NCBI GenBank assembly: GCA_003993805.1
Contig: RSEF01000017.1
Span: 6,326,502 to 6,390,501, forward strand
Length of the DNA: 64,000 nt
Reading direction: 5' to 3'
Source of the DNA: Himantopus leucocephalus
Lineage: Eukaryota; Chordata; Aves; Charadriiformes; Recurvirostridae
The notes below the pieces were generated by a model, which saw nothing but the letters and a program-made list of their open reading frames with translations, was not told the origin of the DNA and made no database searches. The position numbers and the translations under genes were made by a program. This document shows positions 12,390-24,269 of the stretch, in pieces. How positions within the stretch are numbered: the first letter of the stretch is position 1; each line of letters opens with the position of its first letter.

Positions 12390-13607
12390 TTTCAAATTGT
12401 TGATTTTTAAAAATTGGTAGAACTGTGGCCATCTTCATCACTTTTAAAAAAAATTTAAAGTAATCAGGCCTCAAGAGCACTTACCTTATGTGAAAAACAA
12501 CACTAAACTCAACAGCCATATGAACTGGCAACACGCACTGTGGCTTCTATCTCTTCTACAAGGTAGCAGGAAAACAATATGATTATCTCCAGATTATTTT
12601 AACCACATTTCCTGCCGATTTTCTACCTAACCACCGAATTGCAAAAACCAGACTTTGAAACAGCATCAAAACTTAGTTCCAGACTTTTAAATTACTCCAC
12701 CGGGAATCCAGAGATGGCAGGTTTGAGCTAAGTGATGGATACCAGGGTGGGACATTGATGTTCCGAAATCTTTCATGACCGAAGTACTTACGGAAGTATT
12801 TTTCCCCTTTAAAATCAGAAATGGGAAGAAAGTTAACACTGCAATGCTTTTACCGTGAAGTAACCTGTGCATTTAATCCGAACCTACTCATCACATCCTT
12901 GAAAAATGCTGCAGTTTAGCAATATGATGCAACTAAAGTAATCACTGCACATCAGAATGAGACAACAGAATTACGGACAGGGAAAGTTCTCCATAGTCCT
13001 TGCAAGCACGTAGAACTAGTAAAGCTTTGTATGCGGATCTACTTTATGCCTCTGACCAGCAGTCAGAAAAGGAAAATTTAATAGAGAAAGGGGATATGGA
13101 CATCTTTATGACGGGCATGGTTGATCCTGAAGGTGTGAGAAAATGTTAGAAAGCTGCTATGCATTATATGCCGTTTCTTAGAGAATTAAAAAAAAAATAA
13201 TCCATGTTTAGCATTACTTGCATACACTTCCTCCCCCCAAAATCCGGTTCGATATGAAAGGCAACTGGTGATTAAGTGTAAGAGAAATTTAAAAAAAAAA
13301 AAGTACACTTTCTGCCATTTCGGTCCCCAATACATAAAAGAATGAAGGATATTTTGCTGAGAACAATTTTCTGAGACACATTCCAGAAACAGCAAGAGGG
13401 TCAATAGACACACTGTCTTCTGGGTTTACACAGACGAAAAATGCAGCTCCTCAAGGCTGTTATGGTGGGAGTGATATGAATAACTGAAAAGGGCAGAAAA
13501 AAGCTTTGGCAGCTATTCAGCTGATCCACACTAAGTGGAACAGTTCAGCTTCTCAGCAGTTGCTCTTGTCCAGAATGGCAGAGTTTCCAGTCAAAACTTT
13601 GGTGTAG

Positions 13608-13654
13608 TTTTCTTTCTTCTTTCTTTTTTCCCACTCCCCCCCCCTTTTTTTTTT
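13608..13654. repeat. polypyrimidine tract
   Basis: Uninterrupted or nearly uninterrupted T/C sequence ending in nine Cs (13636-13644) and ten Ts (13645-13654). Low complexity only. Confidence 0.85.
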
Positions 13655-16600
13655 AAACGCAGACAGCATGTGAGATGCATCACTGCCAGGCCACTGCCTG
13701 CCAAAATAGATCTGTCTTTGGTAAATCCAAGATCAGACTAAATGCAAACACAAAAAACCCCACCCCTGCCCCCCCTCAACTACCCAATCCCTTCAAAATA
13801 ACTTAACGATAAAGGCAGACTCAGAAACACTTCACCAATTTCAGGAATGCTTTCAATTGCTCACAGATTTTTCAGCTGCAGGCTCTGGTCCTCCCTCCAC
13901 AGACAACCTCACATAGCCGCTCTCTGTTCCGAGCGGGCACCATCACGAACAGCAGCGGGGCGCCTCTTGGTAGCAGCAACACTGGCAGCATTTGCAGAAT
14001 CATTAATAACAGTGGGAATTCTGCCATGGACTTCAAAACAGGGCCAGGATTTCAGACTTTGATTTACATAGCCTCCAAATCAAGCTCCATTGTTTACTAT
14101 TTTATAATAACCAGTTTGGTCTCTCTGAACAGGCAAGCAAAAAAAAAGGTTTTGAAATTTGCTCCCCTGAAAGTAGGAAGGTAGAATGAGGGGATGCAAA
14201 ATAGCAAACAAGAAAAACACAAAGAGAAAAATCCTTACTTTTAACATTAGAAGAGGTGGGGGAAAAAAATCTGAGAATCTCTGTGAACCCTAAAATCCTT
14301 TGGCTGAATATAATATACAAATGAGCAAACCACTGATAGGGGATGGAAAAATCTTCACCACCAGATCTCAGGAACTGTTATCTAGTGCAGTTGCATTCCA
14401 CATAATTCTGCCAGACCACAGAAGTGCTCACTAACAAGAGATATACTATAGCTACAAAACACCACTGAAGTTCTAACGAGAAAGATGGATCAAATTAATG
14501 GAGCTGGGACAGTATCCCAGCAAGCATGCTGCAGAAAGCTCTAGCACAGCTCTTGAATTGCGCTGGTTATATCTGCACTACTAGAAAAAAAATTAAATCG
14601 TATCGCAACAAGGACTCACCTAACTGCGTCTCTCCTATACTCATATGACCAGTCCTGCAGCGTGACTAAAGGCGCAGTTGCTTGCTGATTAATGGAGTCC
14701 GACAGCTAGAGGTTACCTGAAATTTTACTTAAGTGAACAAGCCCAACATTTCGGTTGCCTGACTTTAGACTTCAGTTCTGCCGCAGACCCCCTTGCACAA
14801 ATTTGAGCGCTGTATTTTCCAGTTATAAAACAAGCATATCGCTTTTTCTTTTCTATTGCGTCCATTCAATCACCTCAATTCGGTCTGCAAAGTGCTCAGA
14901 GCCGTCTAAACATTGTGTAAGAGAAGGACCACTACATAAGAATTAAGAACAGCAGCACGGGCCATCATGATATGCGCCAGAGAAGCACCTCTCAGCACAA
15001 TGCTCCAAGGCCCAAGTGAAATAACTGTGCCTTGAATCCAAAAGTTTGCCTCCTTGCACTGCCATTCTCATGTCACGAACACTAAATATCCAAACTCTCT
15101 GGGTGACAAAACTGCAAATCCCTGCTAACATCCAGTAGCTTGCCACACAGCTCGGAGAAATGCAGTTCCACGAGGACACCTTACACAAGTTTCTGACAAA
15201 AGAATGAGGTGTTCACGGTGGGTTGAAGGTTATGTGGACTCGAGGGAGGAGGTAACAAGCTGTGTTTGGAGCAGGGGCCAACAATGTTTAAATTATTTCT
15301 GGAGATCTGTTTAGTTGTAGTAACATAAACAATTAAATTCTGTGGTGTATAAATGTACATATGGAATATAAATAATGGAAATTATTTCAGGACTGTATAA
15401 TAGATTGCTTAGCTCATACTTTGAATACTGGGCAGGATTCTAGTCATCTCTCTGCAAGAAAGAATTTACAAACACAGCCAATGCAGAATGGATAGTCAGA
15501 GTTGAAGAAAGTTACCAGTATGAATTTGCTAGCCTTAAAACCAAGCTTTATGGGTACAATATATGCACTGAAACTGAACAACTTGCAAACAACAAGCTAA
15601 ATTCTAAGGTCTCTGCTTTATTTTCCCTTAGTTCTTAAACAAGTGAAGATATCAGTTCTAATATTTTGACAGAATGACTATAAACAAGCTTTCCAGCTGC
15701 ATAGCATAAACTAATTGCTTTGCATCAGCTAAGTATGCTGGTTATATTACACTTCTGATTCAAACTGCAGTTGATCGTTAATTCAGAAGTTGCTCTTAAG
15801 CCTCCCTCTCACACCCCCTTTCCCTTCCTAAATTGTTTGCTCCTTCAGCAATTTACCTCCCAATAGAGTTGTATTGTTATGAAACTCAGTCAAAATGCTA
15901 GGAAGAGCATTACCGCTAAGAGGAAGCGTAAATTCAGATGGATTTCCTTAACTTACACTGAAACTGACTGGTGCTTCTATTCATTGATCTCTTTAACACC
16001 AAACACAGTGCATGCATGGGATACATACGGATATTTATTAAGTTTTGCAGGCACTCCTGCTGCAGTCATTAACTCTTTATTGACTAGAAATCGAAACTGC
16101 TAAAGTAGTCATGATTCCAAAAGGGAAACAGCTGTTATATACAGTGTCACAGATGGCAGGTTGTAAACAAGGCTTACTCTTCCAGAAACCAAATGACTGT
16201 CCTGAGGGACTCCCTATGTTCACACACTACATCATCCATTAGGAAGGAAACAGTTCAGGAAGGAGATTGAGGTCTGCGTAACCCAGAGAAACAACGTTAG
16301 TGTGAATCTAATGGCCTTAATTCACATTACCAAGCAAAGACCGCACTTGAATTGATGGGAAATTTGACCCACGTCACAAGCAAAGACACAGAAGGGTTCA
16401 GCCAGCTCCATCTGTGGAGCAAAAGAAATGCAGTTGCGTGATCGAAGTACGTAAAACTCACCACCATGCAGAGAACATGGGAAAGTCTTATGCAATATCT
16501 AATTCTCAAACAAGAAATGCACAGGCCAGGTCCTCTTCCACTATGTTGAGGACTGAGCCTTACGCACCTTGCCTGCGTATTTCACTGAGACACCGCTGCT

Positions 16601-17725
16601 GCACTTCTATAACTTCACAGCAGCCTATCGGAAAAGCAAAGCCTCTGGAACTATTCACGGCAGTATTTGTCACATTAATGACACAAACACCACAGAGCTC
16701 ATCCACCTTCTAACATGGCACAACATTTCCCAAAATGCTGAGAAGTTCATTGTGCCAGCAGGTGCCTCAAGGTGGGCAGAAGGAGGGGGTACAAGCAGCC
16801 CCACCGTCGCAGGGCAGGCCACTCAGCATCTCCTGAAAAATTAGGCCCATTAAGTACTTACGGTCTGCAGAAGGCAGGCACCTACAATCTCAGGTTATGC
16901 TGCAGGTTTACCGCCGACAGTCTTAATTGACTAAAACCTGACTGATGCACAATGCAACAGCACCGAGCTGGAGATGTTGCTCTATGGTTTTCTGTGGGAT
17001 TTCAGTGATGCACGCTGCATCCAGCTCCACTGGGACTTGCCTGCTGTTCTGACAAAGCATGCTGTAAAGGGTGTGTGCAGGATGATAGTGCATAAACACA
17101 GATCAGAGATTTCTCCAGAGCCCAGGCAAAAATAGCTTAGTGCACCCTTCTTTCTAAGGACGTGTAAATTCTTAATGAAGAGATTTGCGTCCCGCAGCGC
17201 AGCAGCCTCCAGGCTGGAAAAGCAGTTTACCACTTGACAGTGTAACTGCGTTTGCACAGGCAGGAAGATCAGCTTATTCCAAGAATCTTTCTAAGCAGCA
17301 ATATTTCTACATCTATGTTCAGTAAGACTTTGCCAGTGATCCAGCTCATGACTACCCAAGGCCACGTAAGCGGACGTGTCTTCTATGGGTAAGGAGGGAG
17401 ATACAGACTCTTTGCATTGCATTGAAATTGAGGGTGAGCACCCAGGGAATGTGGCGTAAGAAAAGAGAAGAGAAAATGAAACTTCGAGCATGAAACGTCA
17501 CTGTCTCTCTGTAGTTATATTTACAGACTAGAAAATTAATGTCATGGTGATATTGTATTATGAGATTTTATGCCTTTATGCAAATCTTAAGCTATTCTGG
17601 GACTCAAAAAAACTTGGATACAGCAGACACAACCTGATCTGAAAGTCAGAGCACTGGGGAAATCTCCTAGAGATTTCAATAAACTCAAGACTACTTCTAT
17701 TTCCCCCAGTTTCTCCACTTCAAAA

Positions 17726-17750
17726 ATAAAACAAAAACAAACAAACAAAA
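17726..17750. repeat. A-rich (CAAA)n simple repeat
   Basis: Short imperfect run of CAAA/CAAAAA units in intron 6. Confidence 0.75.
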
Positions 17751-20700
17751 AAGACCAGTACATCTAAAACTCCTAAGTGTCTCAGAGTCAGCACAGGAAT
17801 AGAACCATCAACTTTTTAATTTCTTTTGGTTTTAGATATGACATCGGATTGGGCAGAGAAGAGAGGAAGGAATGGAATGATAATTCTGTAATAATAATTT
17901 TGGATATAAGTTTGGATAATTTTGGAGTGATTTCGATTTCAAACTGACAGCTGATCTGCAACAAGCTCAAGCAGCTGTAAGCATGTAAGAAAGCAAATTC
18001 ATTAGGAAAACCCCACTGCCCCAGAAAAGAATGTTACAGGATACAAATAAAGTCTTAATACAAGCTCATCCTTTCTAGGTGCGGGCTGAAGACTTACTGA
18101 AGATGAGTTAGTCAAAAACCCACAGCAAACCAAAATAACCACCCCATCTTTTAAGCAGTGGCAGAAGCTTCTTGACTTATGAGTTAAGGTCAAATTTGCA
18201 CTTTATGTCTTTCTAAATCTACTACTACTGAACTACTTTCTAAATCCACAACATATTCATCTCAAAACCACTCAAGGTGGAAGAACCATCCTCACATAAG
18301 AGGAACAAAAATCAGAACAAGGTGATAGCCTCAACTTCAGGAGAGAGTTCTGGGAACTCATGCACAGCTCATTTATTACTGCACAGAGCTGAAGTTGTTT
18401 GCTGGCAAAATTATTACCTAGGATGCCAATATATGACCGTGCTATTCTTCAGCAAAGGGACAGATCCTGCCTGACACCGAGTACCTCAAACCGCCATCCT
18501 TCCCCTTAACTGCTGAGCAAATCAAGAGACAAAGCATTCACCCCTTCCCAGGCTTGGCCTCAGCCACTTCCTCTTTAAAAACAGATTCTGAAAAGTCTAC
18601 TTCGAAAATAAACCTTTAGAAAAGCCAGTGGATTTTTTTTTTTTATTGCAAGAAGTCTGCAAACGCACCACTGGGTACCACATTATCCCATAAAGATGTC
18701 AGCTTTTTAGTGATCGCAGCTCTAAAGAGAAGGAACAAACAATAGAGCGCTTCCTTATATGTACACTGGCTCGGCACTGGTGACAGAGACCATTTCCCCA
18801 AATGGTCAAAAAATTGAAGCAGCTCCACTGTGGTTTTTGAAAGAGAACTGTTTTAAAGCACACATCCCGCTGCAATCCAAGCTAAACTAAAGCTTACAGC
18901 GATACCTACAAGGCTTCCCTGGTATCAGCATAAGCATGTTGTACCATTTCCTTAGTTGATAAGGATATTTTCACAGGACAGCTTTCTGCAAGACAGTAAG
19001 CATCCCACCCCGACTCTGCTAAACTGAACTGACAAAACCTTTGCGCCAAACTGCACTTTGTGTTGACACTTAAACATCACTCTGCGAGTGTTGGCTGCTG
19101 GTAATTTAGAGGGTCAGTGCAAACACAGGAAGGGCGCTCAGGGGCCCTAATCCACTCTCCTTTGATTCCTGCACAAAGACCGAGACCATTGCAGAGACCG
19201 AACACAGCCTTTTGCTCCATGTTCCTACCACCAAAAAAGGAGATGGGAGGAAACAAAGCTGAACACCCCGCTCTCTCCGAGATCAGCTACCAGACTGGCT
19301 GGCTGCAAAGATGGCTGAGCCCATACTGGCCACAGAAGTGGCACTGAAGGCATGTGCCCACTATGTATCGAACCTGAGCTGGTGCTACAGGAGGAGTTTG
19401 GATCTAGGTGCAAGACATCCATACTGCACATCCTGCCATGCCTCTAAGCACACACCTGAGGCCCTTCGTGAAACAGTCTTGGAAAAATAAGGAGGAAAGT
19501 AACTCTTAATTTGTTTCTCTGCCACTATTCTGCTTACTTAATCCTAGCAAACTGTAATACCGAGAGTTATCCCTTAGGCAAGGCCACGTTAAATGCTGAT
19601 AGCTGGCAGCTCTGTCACAGAATTTCCTGCTGGAGTTGTCAAAGGCTACAACGACTGAAAAACAGATGCGAGCATTTCAGTGCTTCATACAGCTTAGCAT
19701 TAGGTGCATTAGGGAATTTCAGCTATATATTCTTTTGATTGCATGTGTCATCGTGATCACTGCAGAATTTTAATTCCATTACTCCATAATGCATGATGCA
19801 AAAAATAGCTCTAGCGCCTTGTCATATTTGCAGGTACAAGCTACAGTAGCCAAGGTGTCAATCTCAAGCCGAAGAAATGAGGGCAACTGATCCCATTGCT
19901 TGAAGAGCACCTTTTTCCGCCAAAGTGAAAAGCATCGGCTCTGAACACAGCCAGATTGTCTGCTTTCCTGGCCAGACAGATTTTTGGGAGCTTTTGGGAG
20001 TACGAGTGCAGCAGCCAAGCCATAAGGGGCAAGAGAAATCAGAACTGCTGCAATAGAAGGAGGAGGTAAGAGTCACCATATTGCTTCATTTGAAGCTGAG
20101 CAGTTTCTGCATCCCTCCAGAGCGAGTCGGCGAGAGCTGCCCCAACAGCAGTGCTTGGTTAAACAATATCCCATTTTGCACTGGGGAGTTATGCAAGAGC
20201 AGTCCCAGTCACACGGGCAGAGGGAAGCAAAGAAAGGGCATTATTCATAGCCTGACATGGATGAACCCAGCTTAACACATGCACTTGGAAAACACTGTTC
20301 TCTCTGTTCAGTAATATTATTTCACATTCCAGTCGTTTTGATAACCTTTTCCTTCTCCATCTACCCCGCTGACTGACTGGAAAGTCGACTACTGCTTTCT
20401 CCTGAGATTAGCCAACAAACATAACTGCAAAGGATTTTTTTTTCTTTCAAGATACCACTGAGCCTCATTTTGCAATAAATAATTTACAAATACATACAGT
20501 AAAAAGCCAGAGAAATTTAGAAGGGAAGCCTCTCTGCTTCCCTTTACAGGGAAAGGGCATCAGGGTAGGGATTATTTCCCAGAATTTCCCTAACACTAAC
20601 AGACTGATATGCCACCAATATGCAGCCTTTCGCTCTGACCAGAAAAGGTCAGCCTTAGAAAAGGATGTCGGAGTAAGGAGTTTCAGCCCTCTACTTCAAA

Positions 20701-22271
20701 TAGTAAGTCATGTCTCTGTATCCCTTTGACATGGCCTCAGCTTTGCAAAAAAAATCTAGGGCAAGTCCTAATTTTATCTATATAAAAAAAAAATATTCTA
20801 AAATCACTTTATACAGATAATGATGAGATGATCCTTCTCTGTCAGAAAACCCCCACATGTGGTGTTACATCTTTAACAATCCTGTACATGCATTCATCTG
20901 TAAAGTGCCCTGGCAAATCCAGAAGGCAACAAAGGATCAAATCTGCATAGTGAATTTACAACTAATAGCCAAGCAAATTGTAAGACCACAGAGTGATTTT
21001 TTCCTTTGATATGCAATAGCACTTTGGGGAAATTTTTGGAGCTTCTTTTTCATTTACTGTCCCCATTTCTAATAGCATCCTTGCTGCTATCTGCTACACA
21101 ACCTCCATGATGCTCAGCATGCTCATGCATCTTAAGATCCCACAGATGTAAAGAAAAATTTGTATTTGATACCTTTCCAGGATTGAATTAACTGAGAATA
21201 GAATGAAGCAGACCTCTTGAGGAACAAGAGCTACATTTTACAAGGGCTATCTTGGACTACAAAAGTTTCCTTACCTATAATTCAGTTTCCTTTCCTGTCC
21301 CTGTAACCAAATGTTTGGTATATTTTAAGCTTCAGCTTTTTTTCTTTTTTTAAAGAAACAAACCTTTTCAAGTGTTCTGGCTATTTTCTACCTATATGAA
21401 TCAAACTCAGGGAAGACAAAACTGCCCTTATACATTGTAATATGATGATTGTCTGAGCAGATGCGTAACTCCAAACAGAGAAGCAACTCAAACATGCTTT
21501 CTCCCTCTCCATTGCTTCCTTAAGTTACAGGTACATCACTAGACTTGGACATTTAAACTTTAAGCATCCTTCTGAACATCCAATTTCGAATCAAACCAAA
21601 CAGAGAAAGTATTTCAAGATGGATATGCTGACACAGAAATGTATGTTTAAAATTAAGCATCAGTTCAAAAGTTTCACTGAATGGGGATCAATGTATAAAA
21701 GTCACAAACGACTCTGCAACCAGACAGCAACTCAGAAATTAAAATAAAAGCTATGTGCCATTTGTGACAAGCACGGATTCCAGGATTCTGCGTAACGTGA
21801 AAAGCTGTCCTGCTGTAAACCTAGGACCATGAACTGCAATCCTGGTAATACCTCATTGCAAGCAGTAACATGGGGGCATTTTCAAAGTGTTGCTCAAAAG
21901 GCCGGAAGTTTAGTTCTACGTGGATCACAGAGCAACCAACAATGTGCAGTAACCACAAGCACCCCACAGGGAGCCCTCACAGGCCTGACTGTCACAGAAT
22001 CTGGGGTGTTCATTAAAACTGGTCACAAGCTCATTTAGAGTCACGTCAGCTATGTTAAACTCAGATATCAGCCTTCTAAAGAAAACTGACTGTATCCATT
22101 TAGAATTTTTTATGCAAATATAGGTCTCTGCAGAGATCTCCCTAGTTTTAATTAACCAACGGACTGACTTAAGTGAGGCATTAAGCCTCAGAGGTTTTAT
22201 CCTACCAGAGGGATTGAGGAACTAAACCTATCACATCCATGTTTACAAAGTCTCTCCACCCTCTGGCTTAC

Positions 22272-22376
22272 CTTTTCAACATCTGCTTTTGTAACATTGA
22301 TATCAGCATCCATTTTCTCAAAATACTGCTGTGCTCGATCAGCTTCTTTGCAATCACGTTCAAACCGCCTTTTACT
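22272..22376 (-). CDS. FNBP1: FNBP1 exon 6 (residues 137-171, F-BAR helix)
   Basis: The 105-bp exon encodes 35 residues, from [20 protein letters not shown] to [14 protein letters not shown]. It is rich in charged residues and forms part of the long antiparallel helices of the F-BAR dimer. The lysine of the segment NVTKADVEK is K166 in FBP17 numbering, reported as needed for membrane tubulation. The acceptor tract is good (TTTTTCCTTTTCAG) and the donor is GTAAGC. Both borders are phase 0. The segment is practically identical to mammalian FBP17, whereas FNBP1L has SYERLDNDTNATKADVEK. Confidence 0.97.
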
Positions 22377-22926
22377 CTGAAAAGGAAAAATAGAAACCTT
22401 CATTATGGGAAAGAAACATGATTACATATATTTGCGAGGAGGACTTTTGGTTACTGATGTCCCCTTTCTTTATTTTCTCCTCTACTTACAGTCTCACATT
22501 TCATTCATCACATGAGTAATACAATGATAATTCCAATGTATTTACTTTTAAGAAATAGCACCTTATTCAAGAGATGGTCCCATTAAATTTATTCATGCAG
22601 CATGAAGCTATTCAGCTTACAGTGGAATATCTGAATAGGACCCTTAGGGACTCCGCATTTCCAGTGACACTTAGCACACTTTTCAAGTCATATCAAATGA
22701 AATGCTACTCATAATAAGACACAGATCCCACAGAAAGCCAAACATACCATGAAAACAGACTTTTTCGTGTCTACCAGTGCATTTAAGACAGCAGAGTGTT
22801 AAAAACCCCATTTCTACAGCTTTTATCCATACACCCTTCTTTTGCCAACTATAACATTTGGAACGATCTCTATGAAAACATTATAAAAATGACTCAAATG
22901 TCACATCTGAGGAAGCTTCCACTTAC
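22377..22926 (-). other. FNBP1: FNBP1 intron 5 (550 bp)
   Basis: The shortest intron in the window, between exons 5 and 6. No other feature is visible in it. Confidence 0.9.
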
Positions 22927-22989
22927 TGCTTCAAGTTGTTTCCAGCAAGTTTCAATATGTTGTTGTGCCTTTCTGCCATCATGGAAGTG
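22927..22989 (-). CDS. FNBP1: FNBP1 exon 5 (residues 116-136, F-BAR helix)
   Basis: This 63-bp exon encodes 21 residues, [20 protein letters not shown] followed by A. It is a helical segment of the F-BAR coiled-coil core. The sequence [18 protein letters not shown] is the FBP17 version; FNBP1L has QEGRKAQQYLDMCWKQMD in my recollection. The acceptor reads TTTTCTAAACAG and the donor GTAAGT. Both borders are phase 0. Only 550 bp separate it from exon 6, the shortest intron here, so exons 5 and 6 form a close pair between two introns of more than 11 kb. Confidence 0.96.
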
Positions 22990-23580
22990 CTGTTTAGAAA
23001 AAGAAAACAGAAAAAGAAACCATTTTGAACAACAAAAGAAGGACCAGTCAATTATGCTCAAGGAGTTCCAAATAAAAAAAAAAAAACCCACCACCACCAA
23101 ACAGAAATGATTTGACAGCTGTGTTCTGCAACACTGGTAAACTGAGCAGGTGTATGATGACTATCTAATGTCTCAGCAGGCTGCAGATGTATATTTGCAT
23201 CAATTATAGTGGTTAGCTAGACTAAGGCTAATTAATCCCTTTAGCAATTCTACCTTGTATTGTTCAATGTATCTTGTAATTATTGGTTTCCCATAGCACG
23301 AGATCTGAAGCGCTTTTATCTGAAGAGTATTTCTTTGGTTACTGACTGAACGCTAGCTCTAAATTAAAATTTCTCTATACATGGAATTTACCAAGATGCC
23401 CTTGATTGGCACATTCTAACAACTGATGTTTGTCCTGATTTTCATTCAGACTCAACATAAAACCCTCTTCTTCCCACTTACTGGCTGCGTGTGCGAGGCC
23501 AGCTGTTCATTTCTCTTGAGAGGTGGTATTCAGTTCTTCGGGTGCCTCCAGAAACCCTCCTCTCCCACACACTGAGGAGC

Positions 23581-23610
23581 GTGTGTGTGTGTGTGCATGT
23601 GTGCACACAG
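23581..23610. repeat. (GT)n microsatellite
   Basis: Seven or more GT units at 23581-23595 followed by a degraded continuation with CATGTGTGCACAC. Possibly polymorphic. Confidence 0.85.
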
Positions 23611-23934
23611 TAAGGTGTTACAGAAGTTGTAAATGGGAGACATCAGCTACATACTAAATGACAAGGAACTTCTGACATGCCTTTTGGAGCAAGACTCTTA
23701 ATTGCAGTTGGTTTAAATAACTGTTCTTAGCTCTTACACAATGCTCTTCAGAAAATCTAATATACTTTAGATATTACCCGTTCTATCTTCCATACACCTC
23801 ACTTTTCCTCAGGATCAGCAATTCATTCAAGATCACTGCGTAGGTCAATGACCCCGCTTTAAATAGGAATGTTAACACAGCCCCCAACTGACCGCTAGAA
23901 CAGCTTACTCCCCTTACAAACCACCTTGTAAAAA

Positions 23935-23975
23935 AAATAATACAGCAAACTACATAAATAATACAGCAAACTACA
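23935..23975. repeat. 21-bp tandem duplication
   Basis: The unit AAATAATACAGCAAACTACA occurs at 23935-23954 and again at 23956-23975 with one T between them. Confidence 0.9.
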
Positions 23976-24169
23976 AATAGGAAGAGAGATGGCGTTCTTC
24001 TGTGTTATTTACTGGCAATTTAGGATGTTTTACTCAAATACAGGTATGGTTTCACGCAGCAAACTTTAAAAATAAAGGTCTGATACTGCCAGATAATCCA
24101 TCTGCAACTCACTAGAATTCATGGATTCTCAGGCCTGCGCATAATCAGACATTAGATATATCTTAAGCA

Positions 24170-24269
24170 NNNNNNNNNNNNNNNNNNNNNNNNNNNNNNN
24201 NNNNNNNNNNNNNNNNNNNNNNNNNNNNNNNNNNNNNNNNNNNNNNNNNNNNNNNNNNNNNNNNNNNNN
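24170..24269. other. assembly gap (100 N)
   Basis: A placeholder run of exactly 100 Ns in intron 4. The base composition rises in GC immediately after it, but neither flank is a recognisable repeat. Confidence 0.99.

Larger units (their letters stand above)
8461..22271 (-). other. FNBP1: FNBP1 intron 6 (13.8 kb)
   Basis: The longest complete intron in the window, between exons 6 and 7. It holds a pyrimidine-rich block with a G-quadruplex motif on the RNA-sense strand (9200-9545), a long T-run (10680-10706), short tandem duplications (12047-12116 and 12355-12389), a polypyrimidine tract (13608-13654) and an A/C-rich simple tract (17726-17750). I see nothing recognisable in the long stretches between these, including 13.8-22.2 kb. 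Confidence 0.85.
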
